Shown one piece after another: positions 51,455 through 63,946 of a stretch of DNA of 64,000 nucleotides. The notes under the pieces were generated by a model. The model was not told the origin of the DNA, did not search any database, and saw only the letters and a program-made list of their open reading frames with translations. This DNA comes from Vespa crabro (Eukaryota; Arthropoda; Insecta; Hymenoptera; Vespidae). The translations under genes were made by a program, and so were the position numbers. Every line of letters begins with the position of its first letter. Position 1 is the stretch's first letter. The stretch covers positions 4,615,792 through 4,679,791 of the forward strand of contig NC_060965.1 in the NCBI RefSeq assembly GCF_910589235.1. The letters are read 5' to 3'.

Positions 51455-52797
51455 CCCGTCGGCTCCTGCAAAAACGTGCGATCCCTCTTCTAAAAAGGTG
51501 TACGCTTTTCTTCCTTTTTCTTCCTTTCGAAGCAGATACTGCTCGCTTTGTCCCACCTTTAATAGTAGTAGTAGTCGTCTTGATCGTCGTCGTGGTTGTC
51601 CTCCTCGTTGTCGCCGCCGCCGCCGTCGTCGTCGTTGCCGCCGCTGCCGCTGCCGTCGCCGCCGTCGTCCTCGTCTTCGTTGTTGTTGTCGTCCTCGTCT
51701 TCACGCGTCGCCTCCTCTTCTCTTCACGCACACACACACGCACGCACTCACGCACGCACGCACGCACGCACCTAAGCAGGCACACGCGGCTGGGAAAGCA
51801 CACTCGCACCCAACACCCACACCCACGATCGCGAGTCACAGTGTTGTAGCCCCTACGCTCGATCTATCGATCCCACTAAAGCGTTTTTCTCTTCCTTCTC
51901 CTCCTCCTCCTCCTCTCTCTCTCTCTCCCCTTCTCCTTTTCCTTTTTCCCAGGAATTCGTTGAAATCTTTTATTTTTTTCAATCCAATCGAAACACGTTA
52001 AGAGGAACTCCAATGACAAAGATATAGAATCGGTCGAATCGGTCAACGGAACTACTGATTATAGAAAGAAAACGAAGAGAAAGGGTATTGGGAATGCATG
52101 CAAAGGTGAAAAGTTTCTCGATCGATATTACGAAAATAATCAACCGTTGTACGTTGCTCTTCGCGATCTTTCGACGTCCTTAAAATTTTCACCAAACGGA
52201 ATACTAATTTTCTTCTTCGTTTTGTCGCCGGTACGTAGAATGGTGATACGAACATACGTGATAGACGCTCAAACTACCTTCGCTTCCTCCTTCCGCCCCT
52301 TCTTCTATCTTCTCTTCTTCCTCTCACCCACTTTTATTTGCTCTTATCTATCTATCTATCTCTCTCTCTACCTCTCTCTCTCCTTTTCCGACCTCACGTG
52401 TTCATTCTCCTCACCAAACGGCCGTCCTCCTTCGTTAAATGCCTACAACTGCCCGCAACTGCTGCCGACCGAGCAACGAAAACCCTGGAGCTCCTGTGAA
52501 ATATCCGGACGTGGCCGAACTTTTCCGAACTAATTGTGACGTGTGCAATGATGGCGCTGAATCTAAATGAGCCCGCTAAATTTAAACGAAATAATATTTT
52601 TCTTTCTATATTATCGACACATCGCACATTTCCTATGTTATTGTACGTTTATAATGCCAATAAAAAAGATTGATTTATTTATTCTTTATTGCGAGATATT
52701 CGTTATAATATTTTTTTATTTATTTTTGAAAATCCTTTTTAAGAAATTATCCTTTCACCTTATTTGTTACAATCTTTGTACATAATTCAGTATATCG

Positions 52798-52846
<49 letters not shown>

Positions 52847-53509
52847 ATTCTTTAAAAGTATATTTTTAATAACATTAATATAAAACGATATACATAGAAT
52901 AATTACAGATTGCTATCGCATCAAATATTTCATACAGAGATAAAGTTGTGCATATATACACACGACATTTACAGAATATGTTCCACGACAATTCTTCGGC
53001 TAAATATTTTTATTCATTAGTTTATTTGATATATTTGTTAAATTTCTTTTATATGAAATAAGTTGATACGGTGTACTTAATCACAAAGCAAATATATCAT
53101 TTTCCAACGATGTATTATTACGATATAACTTTCAACTATATACAATACAATAATGCTTTTTTATAAGTTTGTGGTAAAACTGGAAGAACAAGAGAGTATT
53201 CGTATTATATTTACATACTTATAAGCACAAACTATAAAAAGTCGGATAGAAAAATATATAAAAGCTATTCTTAATAGTTTTGATTATACACGTATACACG
53301 TAGAAATAATGTTTATGGTATTTTTGCTTACATATTGAATTCTTTTGAAAACAAAGAGATCTATATAAATTTGGTATTTTAATAAAATATTATGTATTCT
53401 TTTGCTCGTCATTTCATTTGTTTTCATTATTTCTGTTATGTTTATGATTGCCATTTAATATAATCGTATATTTCACCAAATAATATTGTTTAAGAAAGAA
53501 TAAAAATAT
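51455..53509. other. Midnolin 5' region and intergenic DNA before ABCD3
   Basis: The first 450 bp upstream of the midnolin ATG are CpG-rich, with GTC/GCC triplets (about 51560-51720) and a GCAC/CACA repeat (about 51728-51790); probably 5' untranslated region and promoter. Unique sequence continues to about 52570, followed by (TC)n at 52797-52842 and the 3' flank of the ABCD3 gene. Confidence 0.5.
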
Positions 53510-56500
53510 TTATGATCCAAACTTCTCTGTATCTGATTTAATTTCTCCAAATTCGTATCCTCCTCTACCATCCATTTGTAGGTAAAACTGCAATCGAATA
53601 GACCAAATTCATTATTAATAATTAATTATTTTTTAAAAATACATAAATAATTGTCTGTGTTGTAAATAATGACAACTGGTGGAAAACAATTCGTTCGTTA
53701 CCTCGTGATGTTTCCAAAGAGATCGTCTATGAGAAACAGTAAATAAAGTAATATTTGCATCTTTACAATAAGAATACATAGAGTCTTCGACGTCGACGCT
53801 AACAGCACTTGTACATTCATCTAATATTGCAAATTGCGGTTTGTGGTAAAACAATCTAGCCATCTATAAATATATTAAGATTCACTAAGTAGTAGAGATA
53901 TCTTACATGTAAGTTCATCTATTTGATGATACAATATTTAATTAAATTATTTACCGCAATACGTTGCTTTTCACCTCCTGATAAAATATCCATCCAATCG
54001 CCTACAGCATCCCATCCTTGATTTTCAGAATCTTCTTGAAAATTTCTTTTCAAAAGATGACTTAATTGTACTAAATTTAAAAAATTCTGCAAATCTTCGT
54101 CGCTCATTTGTCCACGTCTGACCATTTCTGCTTTAGTATGAGGATAGATAACTTGGTCTCTTAAAGTACCCAATGTCATGTAAGGACGTTGTGGTATATA
54201 AAATAATTTTCCACGTGGTGGTTTTGTAACTGTACCACCCCAAACAGGCCACAACTGATTCAATATAAAAGAGAAATATACAATTAAAAATTATTGGCTT
54301 ATTAGATAATGTACAATAAATAAAATAAAGATGAAAGATATTCACCTCTCCAAGAATTCTGAACAAAGAGCTTTTCCCACAACCGTTTGGACCACAAACT
54401 ATTACATTCTTGCCAGATTGAACTTCGAATGTCAATTCTTTAATAAGAACGTCTCCATTTGGCGTTACAAGTGGAACATGTTCGAATCGTATAATATTAT
54501 CTTTTGCAACAATCTTTCCTGCACCTGGATGAACTTTTGAATCATCATTCAAGTCTGTGATCATTGTTCTAACATATTTTCCTGAATTCAACTCATTCAG
54601 TACATTTTTTATTTCTGTAACTCTTGCTGTGAAACCTGCTAATCTTGTTATCTCTCTGCTTGCTAATATGAATACACCTATTGCTTCTGCAAATTTTACC
54701 AGCATTCTTCCATATGTATAATAATGTTTAAATCGATGTTCAGAGGAGCCTGAAAGAACGGCATGATCTTTTTTAAAGAATGGTATACTCACGGCATAAA
54801 ATCCAACTACCATTGCCAAATCTGAAAAAAGAAACAAATTTTTAACAAATATTATTTTTATTAGATATATATGTCTTGTTTATTTATTAATTTACATCTT
54901 CCAATGAAATTGTCCAGTATCCCTATTAAAAATTTGAATTCCAAAAATTTACGAAGATGTGTAATCTGAAACAGAATAACTATGTATATTGTTATATAAA
55001 TAATAATATTATAAATGTGTATATTGCTATATAAATAGTAATATTGCCATATAAATTTTTTTTTTAACTTACCAATTTGTGAAAACTAGTTAGCAAAGTT
55101 AATTTCTCTCTATTATTTCCTTGGTAAAATGCTATTTCTTCCGAATTCGTTATTAAGCGTGAATTGATATGTCGATATTCACCTTCTAACTGCTGTTCTT
55201 TCATAGTCATTTGTGCCACTGGCCTTCTCAAGGTGGTTATACAAGTACCAGCTACCAGTAGATATGAAGTCAACAAAAGTGGTGTCTATAAAAAGAGAAA
55301 AAAAGAAAACAAAAACAAAAATAAAAAATATCAAATAAGCAAGGAGAATAAAAAGCACGTTTCTTTAAGTCTATAGAATTGAACAATGCATAAATATGGT
55401 ATAAATATTATAATATATTAATATACTTGTCCACTTAGATTAGTGGTGAGTTTGGAGGCATATACAATAATGTCAAAAAGTGGCTTCATTATATTTCCAT
55501 ATAAGTCTGTAAAACTTTCGCAAAATTTATCTATATCAGTTGTTAATAGTTGATCTGGATTTGCAATGCGAGCATCTAAATTATTCATTTTATAATATGT
55601 AAAGCCCCTGCAAATAAAAAATATATGTTATCAATATCTAATATTAAAAAAAAATAATATTTATTTTATAATTCTCCTTGAAAGCATAAATTTGAATATG
55701 TATTGTATTCACAATATCATTTCATAAGAAATTGATTATGTATTGTAATCGATTCCCAATCCAAAGAATAATAATCAATATCAGATTTGAATAATTATTC
55801 TAACTTTTAACTTTGTACAATGACATATCATTTAAAACTAATTATCAATTGTAATAAATAATTGAAAATGATAATAAAACTTACTTAAGATATTGATTCA
55901 TTAAATAATGTGTTAGATTTGTGCGCAACCTTAATTTCATTTCGTTTATACTATATTTCATAATGTTGGTCACAATTGCTACCTAATTAAATAAAATTAT
56001 ATTAAAATACATAATAATTCTTTTCAACAAACGTAAGATTGTTGGACAACCTAAATATAAAAAATATATCAAGAATCAGTTAGTTACTTACACTAGGTAA
56101 TATAATGACAAATTTTAACAGAAGTTTCTTGAATAAATTAAAATTCATAGTGATAATTGATCTAAAAAAAATATCTTCTATTACTGAAAAAAAATCATTG
56201 GAAAAATTTATAAAAAATAATTAATACGTTTCAATAAGAGTGCTCATATTTATCAGCCAAAGATCACATATGGTTCTAGCAGTTAAAGAACCTGCGATAA
56301 GCAATAAAAAAAGAAATTCAGTTGATAATATTCCAGGAATGCCAATAGTCAGGAGTTTATATAACTCTTGCAAAAATACTTTGTCAACTTGTACTTTTGG
56401 CCCTTTTGATTTTTTCTATAAAATTAAATACTTCATTATTTGTATTTTCTTTCTTTTATATATATATATATAAATAATTGTATATATATATATATATATA

Positions 56501-56742
56501 TAATTGCCAAAAGATTACCTCTTTGATGATATATTGTATTTCATTAGTAGACCACACATTTCTACAAATGAAACAAATCTCTTACTAAGCACAATTAAGA
56601 TATTTGTAATATTATCAATTAATTACCTGGATTTTGCAGAATGTTTCCTTCCTTTTTTTTTTAACAACCATACTAAAGTACTAATCGTTACGGTTCCAAC
56701 TAAAGCATATTTAAATGTGTGTTTACTAAGTCCTGGTGCCAT
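53510..56742 (-). CDS. ABCD3: Peroxisomal ABC half-transporter ABCD3 / PMP70
   Basis: Twelve exons on the minus strand: 56627-56742, 56519-56561, 56228-56415, 56092-56161, 55885-55982, 55427-55607, 55073-55285, 54896-54965, 54346-54821, 53955-54254, 53702-53863 and 53510-53587. Phases close and give 664 residues (human ABCD3 is 659). The N-terminal half is the transmembrane domain, with the family pieces YYKMNNLDARIANPDQLLT and the EAA-like SRLITNSEEIAFYQGN. The ATPase half has Walker A GPNGCGKS (470-477), signature LSGGE (576-580), Walker B FAILDE (596-601) and the H-loop histidine in TVSH (630). The C-terminus ends EKFGS, as in PMP70. The half-transporter dimerises in the peroxisomal membrane and imports long-chain, branched and bile-acid-type acyl-CoAs for beta-oxidation. 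It is closer to ABCD3 than to ABCD1/2 in these motifs. Confidence 0.95.
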
Positions 56743-57624
56743 CGTGTTCTTCGAGAATCTTTTTCGAACTAAACTTTTCTACATCTATCACGAATGTAAA
56801 CTATACCAACTTCACTTTTACAGCGTAAATAGAGAGGGGATTTTTTAATTTGTTATTCAAAATGATAAAACCTTGAAAACATTCATGAATTTAATTTTAA
56901 GCAGCACCAGTAATATAAGAATATATTATAATTATTATCAAAATATGAATAATGTATGATGGAAAAGTATTCATGATAACAAAGAATTAAAAAAGAATAA
57001 ATATAAAAGAAAGAAAAGAAGAAAAACTAATATGTACATATATAAAAAATGACAATGATCGTTTTAAATAATGAATGAATAAAATTTATTTCCAAATCTA
57101 GAACATTTTTTCGTGAAATATATATAATAAATCGATTTACAGATTTTACACCACGTAAATATTATATCTAAATTTCAATCAATGATAAAAGTATATAAAT
57201 TTCATCAACCAATCATATAATAGATGTAATGAAGTTAATCAATTTTGATATGTCATATAGCTTTACAATTGGCGAATATTTTTCAATTAACAGAAGGAAT
57301 CACTTTGATATTTTGAAGATAACATTAAACATAATATAGGAAGGTAAATATTACAGAAATATAAATTGGAATTAAATCGACAGAATAAGTGGGGACAGTT
57401 TAGTTGGTACTTAAAGATACGTGAGGGTGTTGCAATCGCACGTGTGAAACAACTTTTATAGAATTTTCCAATCTTATCGAATATTCCTCTTAGGTAGTTT
57501 ACGATTGTGGTGATTGTAATCTTTATACAGCTTGCCCAAGTGATATCTTTCAGTGATTATTGGTTTGGCCTGGTCACATAAAAAAAAAGTGTAAAAAGAA
57601 ATCGTGTATTTCTGAAAAGAAGAA
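56743..57624. other. Divergent promoter region of ABCD3 and two-pass membrane protein gene
   Basis: About 880 bp between the two start codons, AT-rich, no coding frame. The right-hand 200 bp (about 57380-57620) have balanced composition and probably hold the 5' untranslated region of the plus-strand gene. Confidence 0.5.
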
Positions 57625-59128
57625 ATGCCAGATAGTGGTGCGGTCTATCAACCTACCACCGTAGGATATACGTATGATAGTGGAGGTGACGGTACCGGTA
57701 GTGCAGGTGGAATAAGAAGTGGTTTTTGGAGAATTGCATCAAGGCATAAGATTAATTCTAGAAAATGGCTAGAATGGACGTTAGTATCAGTTGGATTGTC
57801 CTTCTTCGTCGTTGGACTCACCACAATGCTCGTGAGTCTGGTCTCATCCGACGACATTAATCAGCGAACTACGGAGGTGATTAATAATTTTCTAGAATTT
57901 GCTTCTTCTTATCATTCTCTTCCTTTCATTCTCTGTTTCTCACTCTCTCGTGTTCATCCGTCTTTTAAATGACATTCTCATACCTCAGAGTATCTTCCTC
58001 GCTGCTTCGTGATAAAGGATTGCTCCCACTGATAAGGTAATACCAGTGGTGAGTATGGAGATAACACGAATGATAGCGGGATTTATTGACCAGTATCCTT
58101 CGCAGCATTTAAAAAAAACAACTTCTTGTGATCAAATATATAAAATTGCTTTAACATTGATCATAGGTAAAGCAGGAGTCATCAACGCATTCAACTCTTC
58201 TAGCAACGGAGAATGTCGAAGAAACTTCAAGAGGATCTGTAGCAATAGGAGCAGTCATGATGTTTGTTGGAATATTATTGTCTATAGCTTGGGCATGGCT
58301 TCGATTCTTCCAACGCAGCAAATCACCACGGAGTGGAATTACAGGAGGTAGTGGTCAGGTGAGAACAATCTAAAGAAAATGTTCGTTTTACTTGAGTTTT
58401 TTTACCGGGCACCATCTTTGTTTCGTATGTTCGTTTTCTTATCTTACTTACGCGTTGCTATGAGGAAAGATGTTGGGCGGTTTGAATCCATCGACTGACT
58501 TGCTGGTGGGTTCCACTTCGCAGTACGGGCCAGTACTTACGGAGTTGCCGAGTCAGCTGAAGTTAAAAGAAGCAAATATACATGAGACGCTAGTAGCACC
58601 ACTTTCCGATCAAGAAGAGGAGACCCTTACTCTAATGTTGGATCCTAATACATCTACAACGCTTACTGTTGACCCTAATAGTGCTGCTAACCAGATTCCA
58701 GGTTGAGTACATTCATTCACCACACTGAATGCAATAGAGTGACCTGAAGTGAACATTGCTTTACTTTTATAAATCTGATAGTACTTATCAGAAACTAAAT
58801 GCTTACATTTTCTTACAAGAGAAGAAAATCTTGTTTTTAAATCTCTATCTACCCACAATGATGAGAATCATTATATAAATAACATCAAGTTGTAAGTTCA
58901 TATCTAATATTAATTGGCTATATCATCTATTTTCACAGTCTAGAACTTTTAGTTATACAAGTCTATATCAATATACGTCATACAAGTAATGATGTGAGAT
59001 CTCATTTTTAGAGTCTTTCATAATGTTTAGTATATATTTCTTTGCTATTGCCTGCACATTCCTCTACTCCGTCCATTACTGTTAATGATTTCTTATCTGC
59101 ATTGGATCCAGACGTTATAGATAAATAA
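57625..59128 (+). CDS. Two-pass transmembrane protein of unknown function
   Basis: I do not recognise the family. Exons: 57625-57876, 58167-58358, 58470-58701 and 59031-59128. Phases close and give 257 residues. The N-terminus is Gly/Ser/Tyr-rich (YQPTTVGYTYDSGGDG). TM1 is at about 51-73 (WTLVSVGLSFFVVGLTTMLV), then a short polar loop of about 35 residues, then TM2 at about 108-129 (VAIGAVMMFVGILLSIAWAW), a basic stop-transfer segment (RFFQRSKSPRS) and an acidic cytoplasmic tail with LDPNTSTT and LDPDVIDK. Without the last splice (donor at 58702) the frame ends at 58706 with 226 residues. The final exon is inferred from phase fit and its clean SSTPSITVNDFLSALDPDV frame. The hairpin topology puts both ends in the cytoplasm if the basic segments obey the positive-inside rule. 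Confidence 0.65.
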
Positions 59129-60847
59129 AAAAACACATAGACTGCAAAAAGTCAAATAATTCATAATATCATATATATAATAATTTGAAAAAGTGTGAAA
59201 GACAATATTCTAATATATTTGATTGTTTGTTAATAATAAACAGCACAATTGATTTACAAATAATTGTGTTTTGTGTTTTTTAATTTATAGTACATAAACG
59301 AGAGTGACACATACAATATTTATTTGAAATATAATAATTTTGATGCAAGGCACAAAATGAAGAAAATACGAAAGTACTTATTATGTAAATTCTTCATACA
59401 TATTGTATTTATAATTTTATAATTTTTATTCTTATTAATATTCTGCATAAAGTATTTTTTGAAATTATATTTAAGTTATTAGTTTTATATTCAAATATTA
59501 ATTAAAAAACAAAATGTTTTCTATATGATACATTATATTTCTTTTTCTATATTTCTAATCCTTTTTATTATATTCTATATTCTTTTATATTTCTATTTTT
59601 CTATTTTTCTAAATTTCTTATTATAGTTTTATTTTAAGTTTTCTAAAATTTCAAAAATGGCTTTATTTTTAATCTAAAAATGTATAATTTCTTCAATAAT
59701 TATACTTTTATTTACATATTTTAGATAACATTATACAGAAGGCACTGTATAGTAATTAATTTGTGTATAAGATATGCATGCATTTTTTTATTATATTGTT
59801 GTTGTTATTAATATATGTATATTTCTTTACATTTTATATACTATATTAATACGTTTTTTTAACTACTGTATATTATTCTTGTGTTTGGTAGATAATACTT
59901 CCTTTATTGACTTAGTTTTATTATGATTCCCATTTCCAATTTATTCAACATTATTTCTTATCAATAAAGAATATGTGTGTACAAAGGGGAATGCATAGAT
60001 TATACTTCGTGAAATGATAAACATTATATATTATATTTTAATTTATAATAAGAAAGTAATAAAATAGTCAATTTAAATGCTCATGCCAATTTAATTAATT
60101 ATGTGAAAAATGAATAAAATGTCTGGATATATCCCATGACATCATATATTCTGAATTTTATATGTATTATCCTTTCCTTTTAATTTACTTATAATAGTAA
60201 AAATCTACAAAGGAAAAGTATGTTTTTGCTGATTGGACATAGTTATTTCAATTACTTTATTTACATTTATTTTTTAGAATTATTTGTGTAATAAATTATT
60301 TTTTATGTAATTTATAATATAAAAACATGTAGTATTATTGAATTATTATAATTATATGTTACAAGAAATAAAATAAATTTTTTTCCATACTTTATTCAAA
60401 AGTATTCTGAATTGCTTAATTTTATAAGGCCATTAAAAGAATTGATAATATTTTATTTAAATACTGTCTGGATACAATGCAATCGTAATATTAAGCACAT
60501 TTAAAAAATTTTTTTGTATTATGTTTCATAATACCCATTCCTACACTATTTTATGTACACATTAATGCTTAAAATGAAATAAACACCTTTAGGAACATAT
60601 GTTTCATTAATAAATTAATTAACAAGTCTTTCTTTTATTTTTAAATTCGGCAAAAATTTTATATTCGTTACAAAAAAAAACTCAGATTTAATTAAAGATA
60701 TATATCTTTCTTTAACTTTGTAGGTATACCAACTGTATTTATATAATATACGAGTATAAATATGAATATACCAAAATATTTGTGATTTCTTTATATTTAT
60801 AATATTCACACTTCCAATAAATCTGGAAAAATAATTTAATGTCAATA
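59129..60847. other. Convergent 3' region, AT-rich
   Basis: Extremely AT-rich, no coding frame; 3' flank of the membrane-protein gene and of NSMCE2. Confidence 0.6.
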
Positions 60848-61827
60848 TTAAACAGGATTCCTTTGAAGATATGCTTTCATTACAACATCTGTTTGAAGAT
60901 TGGCTATGTCTATATACTCCTTATTCTTGCATCCAACCATGGGACATCTACACAAAATTTTTTAATTTGTACAAAGCTCAAAATAGACGTGTGTGTGTGT
61001 GTGTGTGTATAAACAAAGTAAGAAAAGATTCACTTTTTCTACCACTTCTAAACCATTAAATCCTTCATTGTTATATTTTGTATGCAATACTTGCCTTGTT
61101 TTCCTATTTACTTTTAACAAAGCCATGATAGTTTCACGATCATAAGTATGTCCACATATATTTTTCATTGGATCTTTTATTCTCATTTTTGAAATAGGAT
61201 CTATTATATTTATGGAACCTGACAATTGTAATTCTTCATCATTGTTGCTTTTTTCAGAATCCTGATTTTTGTTTACATCTGCTCACGGTAAAAGCATAAA
61301 ATATTAAAAATAATGTTTATAATGTCATTTCTTTGTTTTACATTATTTGCTTACCGCTCAATAATGCTTCCAATTGTCTATCAAATTCCAATAGTCTTTC
61401 ATTTGTGGATACATTAATATTCATTTTAGATACAGCTTTCTCATAATCCTAGTATTATACAACACAATTTTTCAACTGTATTATATACTTTAAATTTAAT
61501 ATATAATATAATAATTTACCTTGATAATTTTCTGTATACTTTTCTCTGTAATTTTACTATCATTATACTGATTTAAGATATCTTCCTTTATTTCTTGAAT
61601 CATACTTAATTTAATATCTATTTCACAGTTCTTTTGTACCACATCTTTCAAATCATCAATTATCTTCTCTCTATCTTCTGCAAATTTTTAACCTATACTA
61701 ATAAATTATATAAATTAAGACAAAGCTTAAAAAAATATAATAACTTACGAAAATATAAAACTATATTTGTAGCAGTTTTTATATAACACTCGTACAATTC
61801 TTCTGCTACTTCTTTCGATTGAGTCAT
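60848..61827 (-). CDS. NSMCE2: E3 SUMO ligase NSE2 (SMC5/6 complex)
   Basis: Five exons on the minus strand: 61749-61827, 61520-61677, 61355-61448, 61095-61278 and 60848-60947. Phases close and give 204 residues (human 247). The N-terminal half is helical and charged, as expected for the SMC5-binding arm. The C-terminal SP-RING starts at about residue 134 (IIDPISKMRIKDPMKNICGH) and carries the zinc ligands Cys152, His154, Cys173 and Cys178 (ICGHTY and RCPMVGC). Intron 4 splits the ring and has a GC donor (ACAAG|gcaagt) instead of GT; without that splice the second zinc pair is lost. Family role: SUMOylates SMC5/6 and other partners in recombinational repair and replication-fork stability. It starts 171 bp from NTH1 on the opposite strand. 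Confidence 0.92.
60991..61008. repeat. Short (GT)n in NSMCE2 intron 4
   Basis: Nine GT units between the last two exons of NSMCE2. Confidence 0.9.
61095..61096 (-). other. GC-type splice donor of NSMCE2 intron 4
   Basis: The exon ends ACAAG and the intron begins GCAAGT, a perfect donor consensus apart from GC in place of GT. The acceptor at 60948-60949 is TGTGTAG. Joining across it restores KTRCPMVGC in frame. Confidence 0.8.
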
Positions 61828-61998
61828 TTTCTTTATTACAATTCTATGACATATTTTTTTAATTCAGATACAAATAGAAATATGTAAACATAATTAAAAG
61901 TTTACTTTTGCGCCATCTAGACTTTGTAATGAAAGGGAGGGGGTATCCTCGCTAAAGAATTACTATGCTGCAAGACGATATTTATGTTCATTTAGTAG
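61828..61998. promoter_or_regulatory. 171-bp bidirectional promoter, NSMCE2 / NTH1
   Basis: The two start codons are separated by only 171 bp with no other gene between. Near the centre (61909-61919) is TAGATGGCGCA on the minus strand, a CTCF-core-like element also found at 21273. No TATA box, as usual for housekeeping promoters. Confidence 0.6.
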
Positions 61999-63185
61999 AT
62001 GCATTTATGGCGCGAAATACTGTGGAAAATGAATAAAAAATTGAAATTAACAGCTTTGTCGACGTCGAGATCTTTGAGATCTAGTCAACGAATTAATGAT
62101 GTAACATTATCAAAAGAATCACCTTATTTTGATCAGAAAAATGATCATTCGTCTATGGCAGATCATGTCAAAAACGATAACTCAATGGAAATTCAAAATA
62201 AAACTGATGATGAAATTGTGTCAGAAGCGATTAATGAATCAAAAAAATCAAAGAGCAAAAGAGTTACCAAAAAACGAAGTGTACCGTTAAAAATAGAATA
62301 TGAAGAATTAAATGAAATTGAACGAAAAGGTGAAAGTGATAAAGAATTTCTTATGGCAAAAATAAATAAAGAAAAGGATGAACAACTTGAAAAAGTAGAA
62401 AATACATCTAGTTGGATACCATCCAATTGGAAACGTATGTTAGAAAATATACAAGAAATGCGAAAATATAAAACTGCACCAGTAGATGAGATGGGCTGTC
62501 ATAAATGTCCGGATCCAAATGCTACTGATTCAATTTTTAGATATCAATGTTTGTTAGCATTGATGTTAAGCAGTCAAACTAAAGATCAAATAACACATGC
62601 AGCTATGAAACGTTTAATTTCTTATGGTTGTATACCAAGTACTATAATAGCTACACCTAATGATGTCCTTGTAAAACTTATACAACCAGTTGGATTTGCA
62701 AACGTAATATTTTTGATAGTGATATTTGTGAGGATTAATTTCAATGTAATATTGAGATGCTACTTTATTTCTATAAGATATATAATTATTTTCAGAGAAA
62801 AGCTGAATATATCAAAAGAACTTCTGTTATTTTAATGGATAAATATAACGGTGATATTCCAAAGACTATAAAAGAATTGTGCGAGTTACCTGGAGTAGGA
62901 CCAAAGATGGCACACATTTGTATGCAAATAGCATGGGATGAAATAAGTGGTATTGGTGTAGATACACATGTACATCGTATTTGTAATAGACTTAATTGGG
63001 TAAAAAAACCAACAAAAACACCGGAAGAAACTAGAAAAGAACTGGAAGAATGGTTGCCTAAAGATCTTTGGAATGAAATAAATCATCTCCTTGTTGGGTT
63101 TGGACAGGAGATTTGTTTACCTCGTTTTCCTAAGTGTAAAGAATGTCTTAATAAAGATATCTGCCCTTCTGTTGGAAAAAAATAA
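61999..63185 (+). CDS. NTHL1: Endonuclease III-like DNA glycosylase/AP lyase NTH1
   Basis: Two exons, 61999-62703 and 62796-63185, joined in phase 0; 364 residues from ATG 61999. The alternative in-frame ATG at 62029 gives 354. The first 30 residues are basic with no acids after residue 6 or so and could be a mitochondrial presequence. A charged linker (about 40-130) precedes the HhH-GPD glycosylase fold. Visible are LALMLSSQTKDQ, the helix-hairpin-helix LPGVGPKMAH with catalytic Lys272, the catalytic Asp291 in GVDTHVHR, and the 4Fe-4S ligands Cys342, Cys349, Cys352 and Cys358 (C-x6-C-x2-C-x5-C). It removes oxidised pyrimidines and nicks the abasic site in base-excision repair. It ends 118 bp from the convergent NOL12 stop. 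Confidence 0.95.
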
Positions 63186-63278
63186 AGTAGAAGTAAATCA
63201 AAAGTATTATTATGTATTTTTATTAAAGTTGCATTAAAAATATTTTTCCTATAATTAAAAACAATATTTATACAAAAA

Positions 63279-63284
63279 AATAAA
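63279..63284 (+). terminator. Poly(A) signal for NTH1
   Basis: AATAAA about 94 bases after the NTH1 stop, only 20 bp from the end of the opposing NOL12 coding region, so the two transcripts probably overlap at their 3' ends. Confidence 0.4.
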
Positions 63285-63303
63285 GTACACAACAATAAAA
63301 ATA

Positions 63304-63946
63304 TTAGTGCTTCACTTTCTTTTTAAATTTCCCTTCTCGCTTTTTTAATATTTTCTGTTGTTTTTTCTTCTTTTTAATGCTTTGCCTTTTATTCTTGTTA
63401 TGTTCTAATCTATTTTTTTGTTGGAATGCTTTACTTTTTTTTACTTCTTTTAGTGCAGCTTGTTTAATAGCTCGTTTTAAATCCTTTGCTGATTCAATAT
63501 TTTTATCTTCCATTCCCTGTATAGAAATTTCTGCTGTAGATTTCCCATCAGCTTCTAGATTTTCTTCCCTTTCAGATTCTTTCTTATTGTCAATTACTTT
63601 GTTTATTCCAATACATTTATTCTTTTCATATAATGAATCAATATCCATTTCTAAAATGCTAACCATATGATTTTCTGTTTCGAATTCTTGTTCTGACAAT
63701 AACTTCTCAAGTTCTGGTACATCACGATTTGATAATAATTTTTTGTAACGTTCACGTGCCTAAAAAGTATAAATATTATTCAAGAATTTTCAAAGTCATA
63801 AATAACGGTCTAAATACACAGTATGATAGAAAAAACATACATCTTGTTTTATTCTTTTTTTTTCTTCTTTCAGTTGCTTTTGTAACTCCTCTTGAGCTTT
63901 CTTTTGTCGTTGAACTTTGCGCTTATGAAAACCTCCTAAAAATTGT
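63304..63946 (-). CDS. NOL12: Nucleolar protein 12 (Nol12/Rrp17 family), partial
   Basis: Two exons on the minus strand are inside the window: 63841-63946 and 63304-63759, joined in phase 0. The 5' exons lie beyond the right edge. The upstream exon encodes the family signature QFLGGFHKRKVQRQKKAQEE, followed by KQLKEEKKRIKQD and, after the splice, ARERYKKLLSNRDVPELEKL. This aligns with the FHKRKxxRKKxAxEE block of Nol12/Rrp17. The C-terminal half has an acidic stretch, then a strongly basic tail (KRQSIKKKKKQQKILKKREG) typical of nucleolar retention. Family role: 5'-3' exonuclease-associated factor in pre-rRNA processing (fly viriato). The visible part covers 187 residues; the missing part should be a short N-terminus. 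Confidence 0.88.

Noticed and set aside
51217..51849. Arg-rich and Val-rich plus-strand frames opposite midnolin exon 1
   Set aside because: Antisense to Ser/Ala/Glu-coding triplet repeats.
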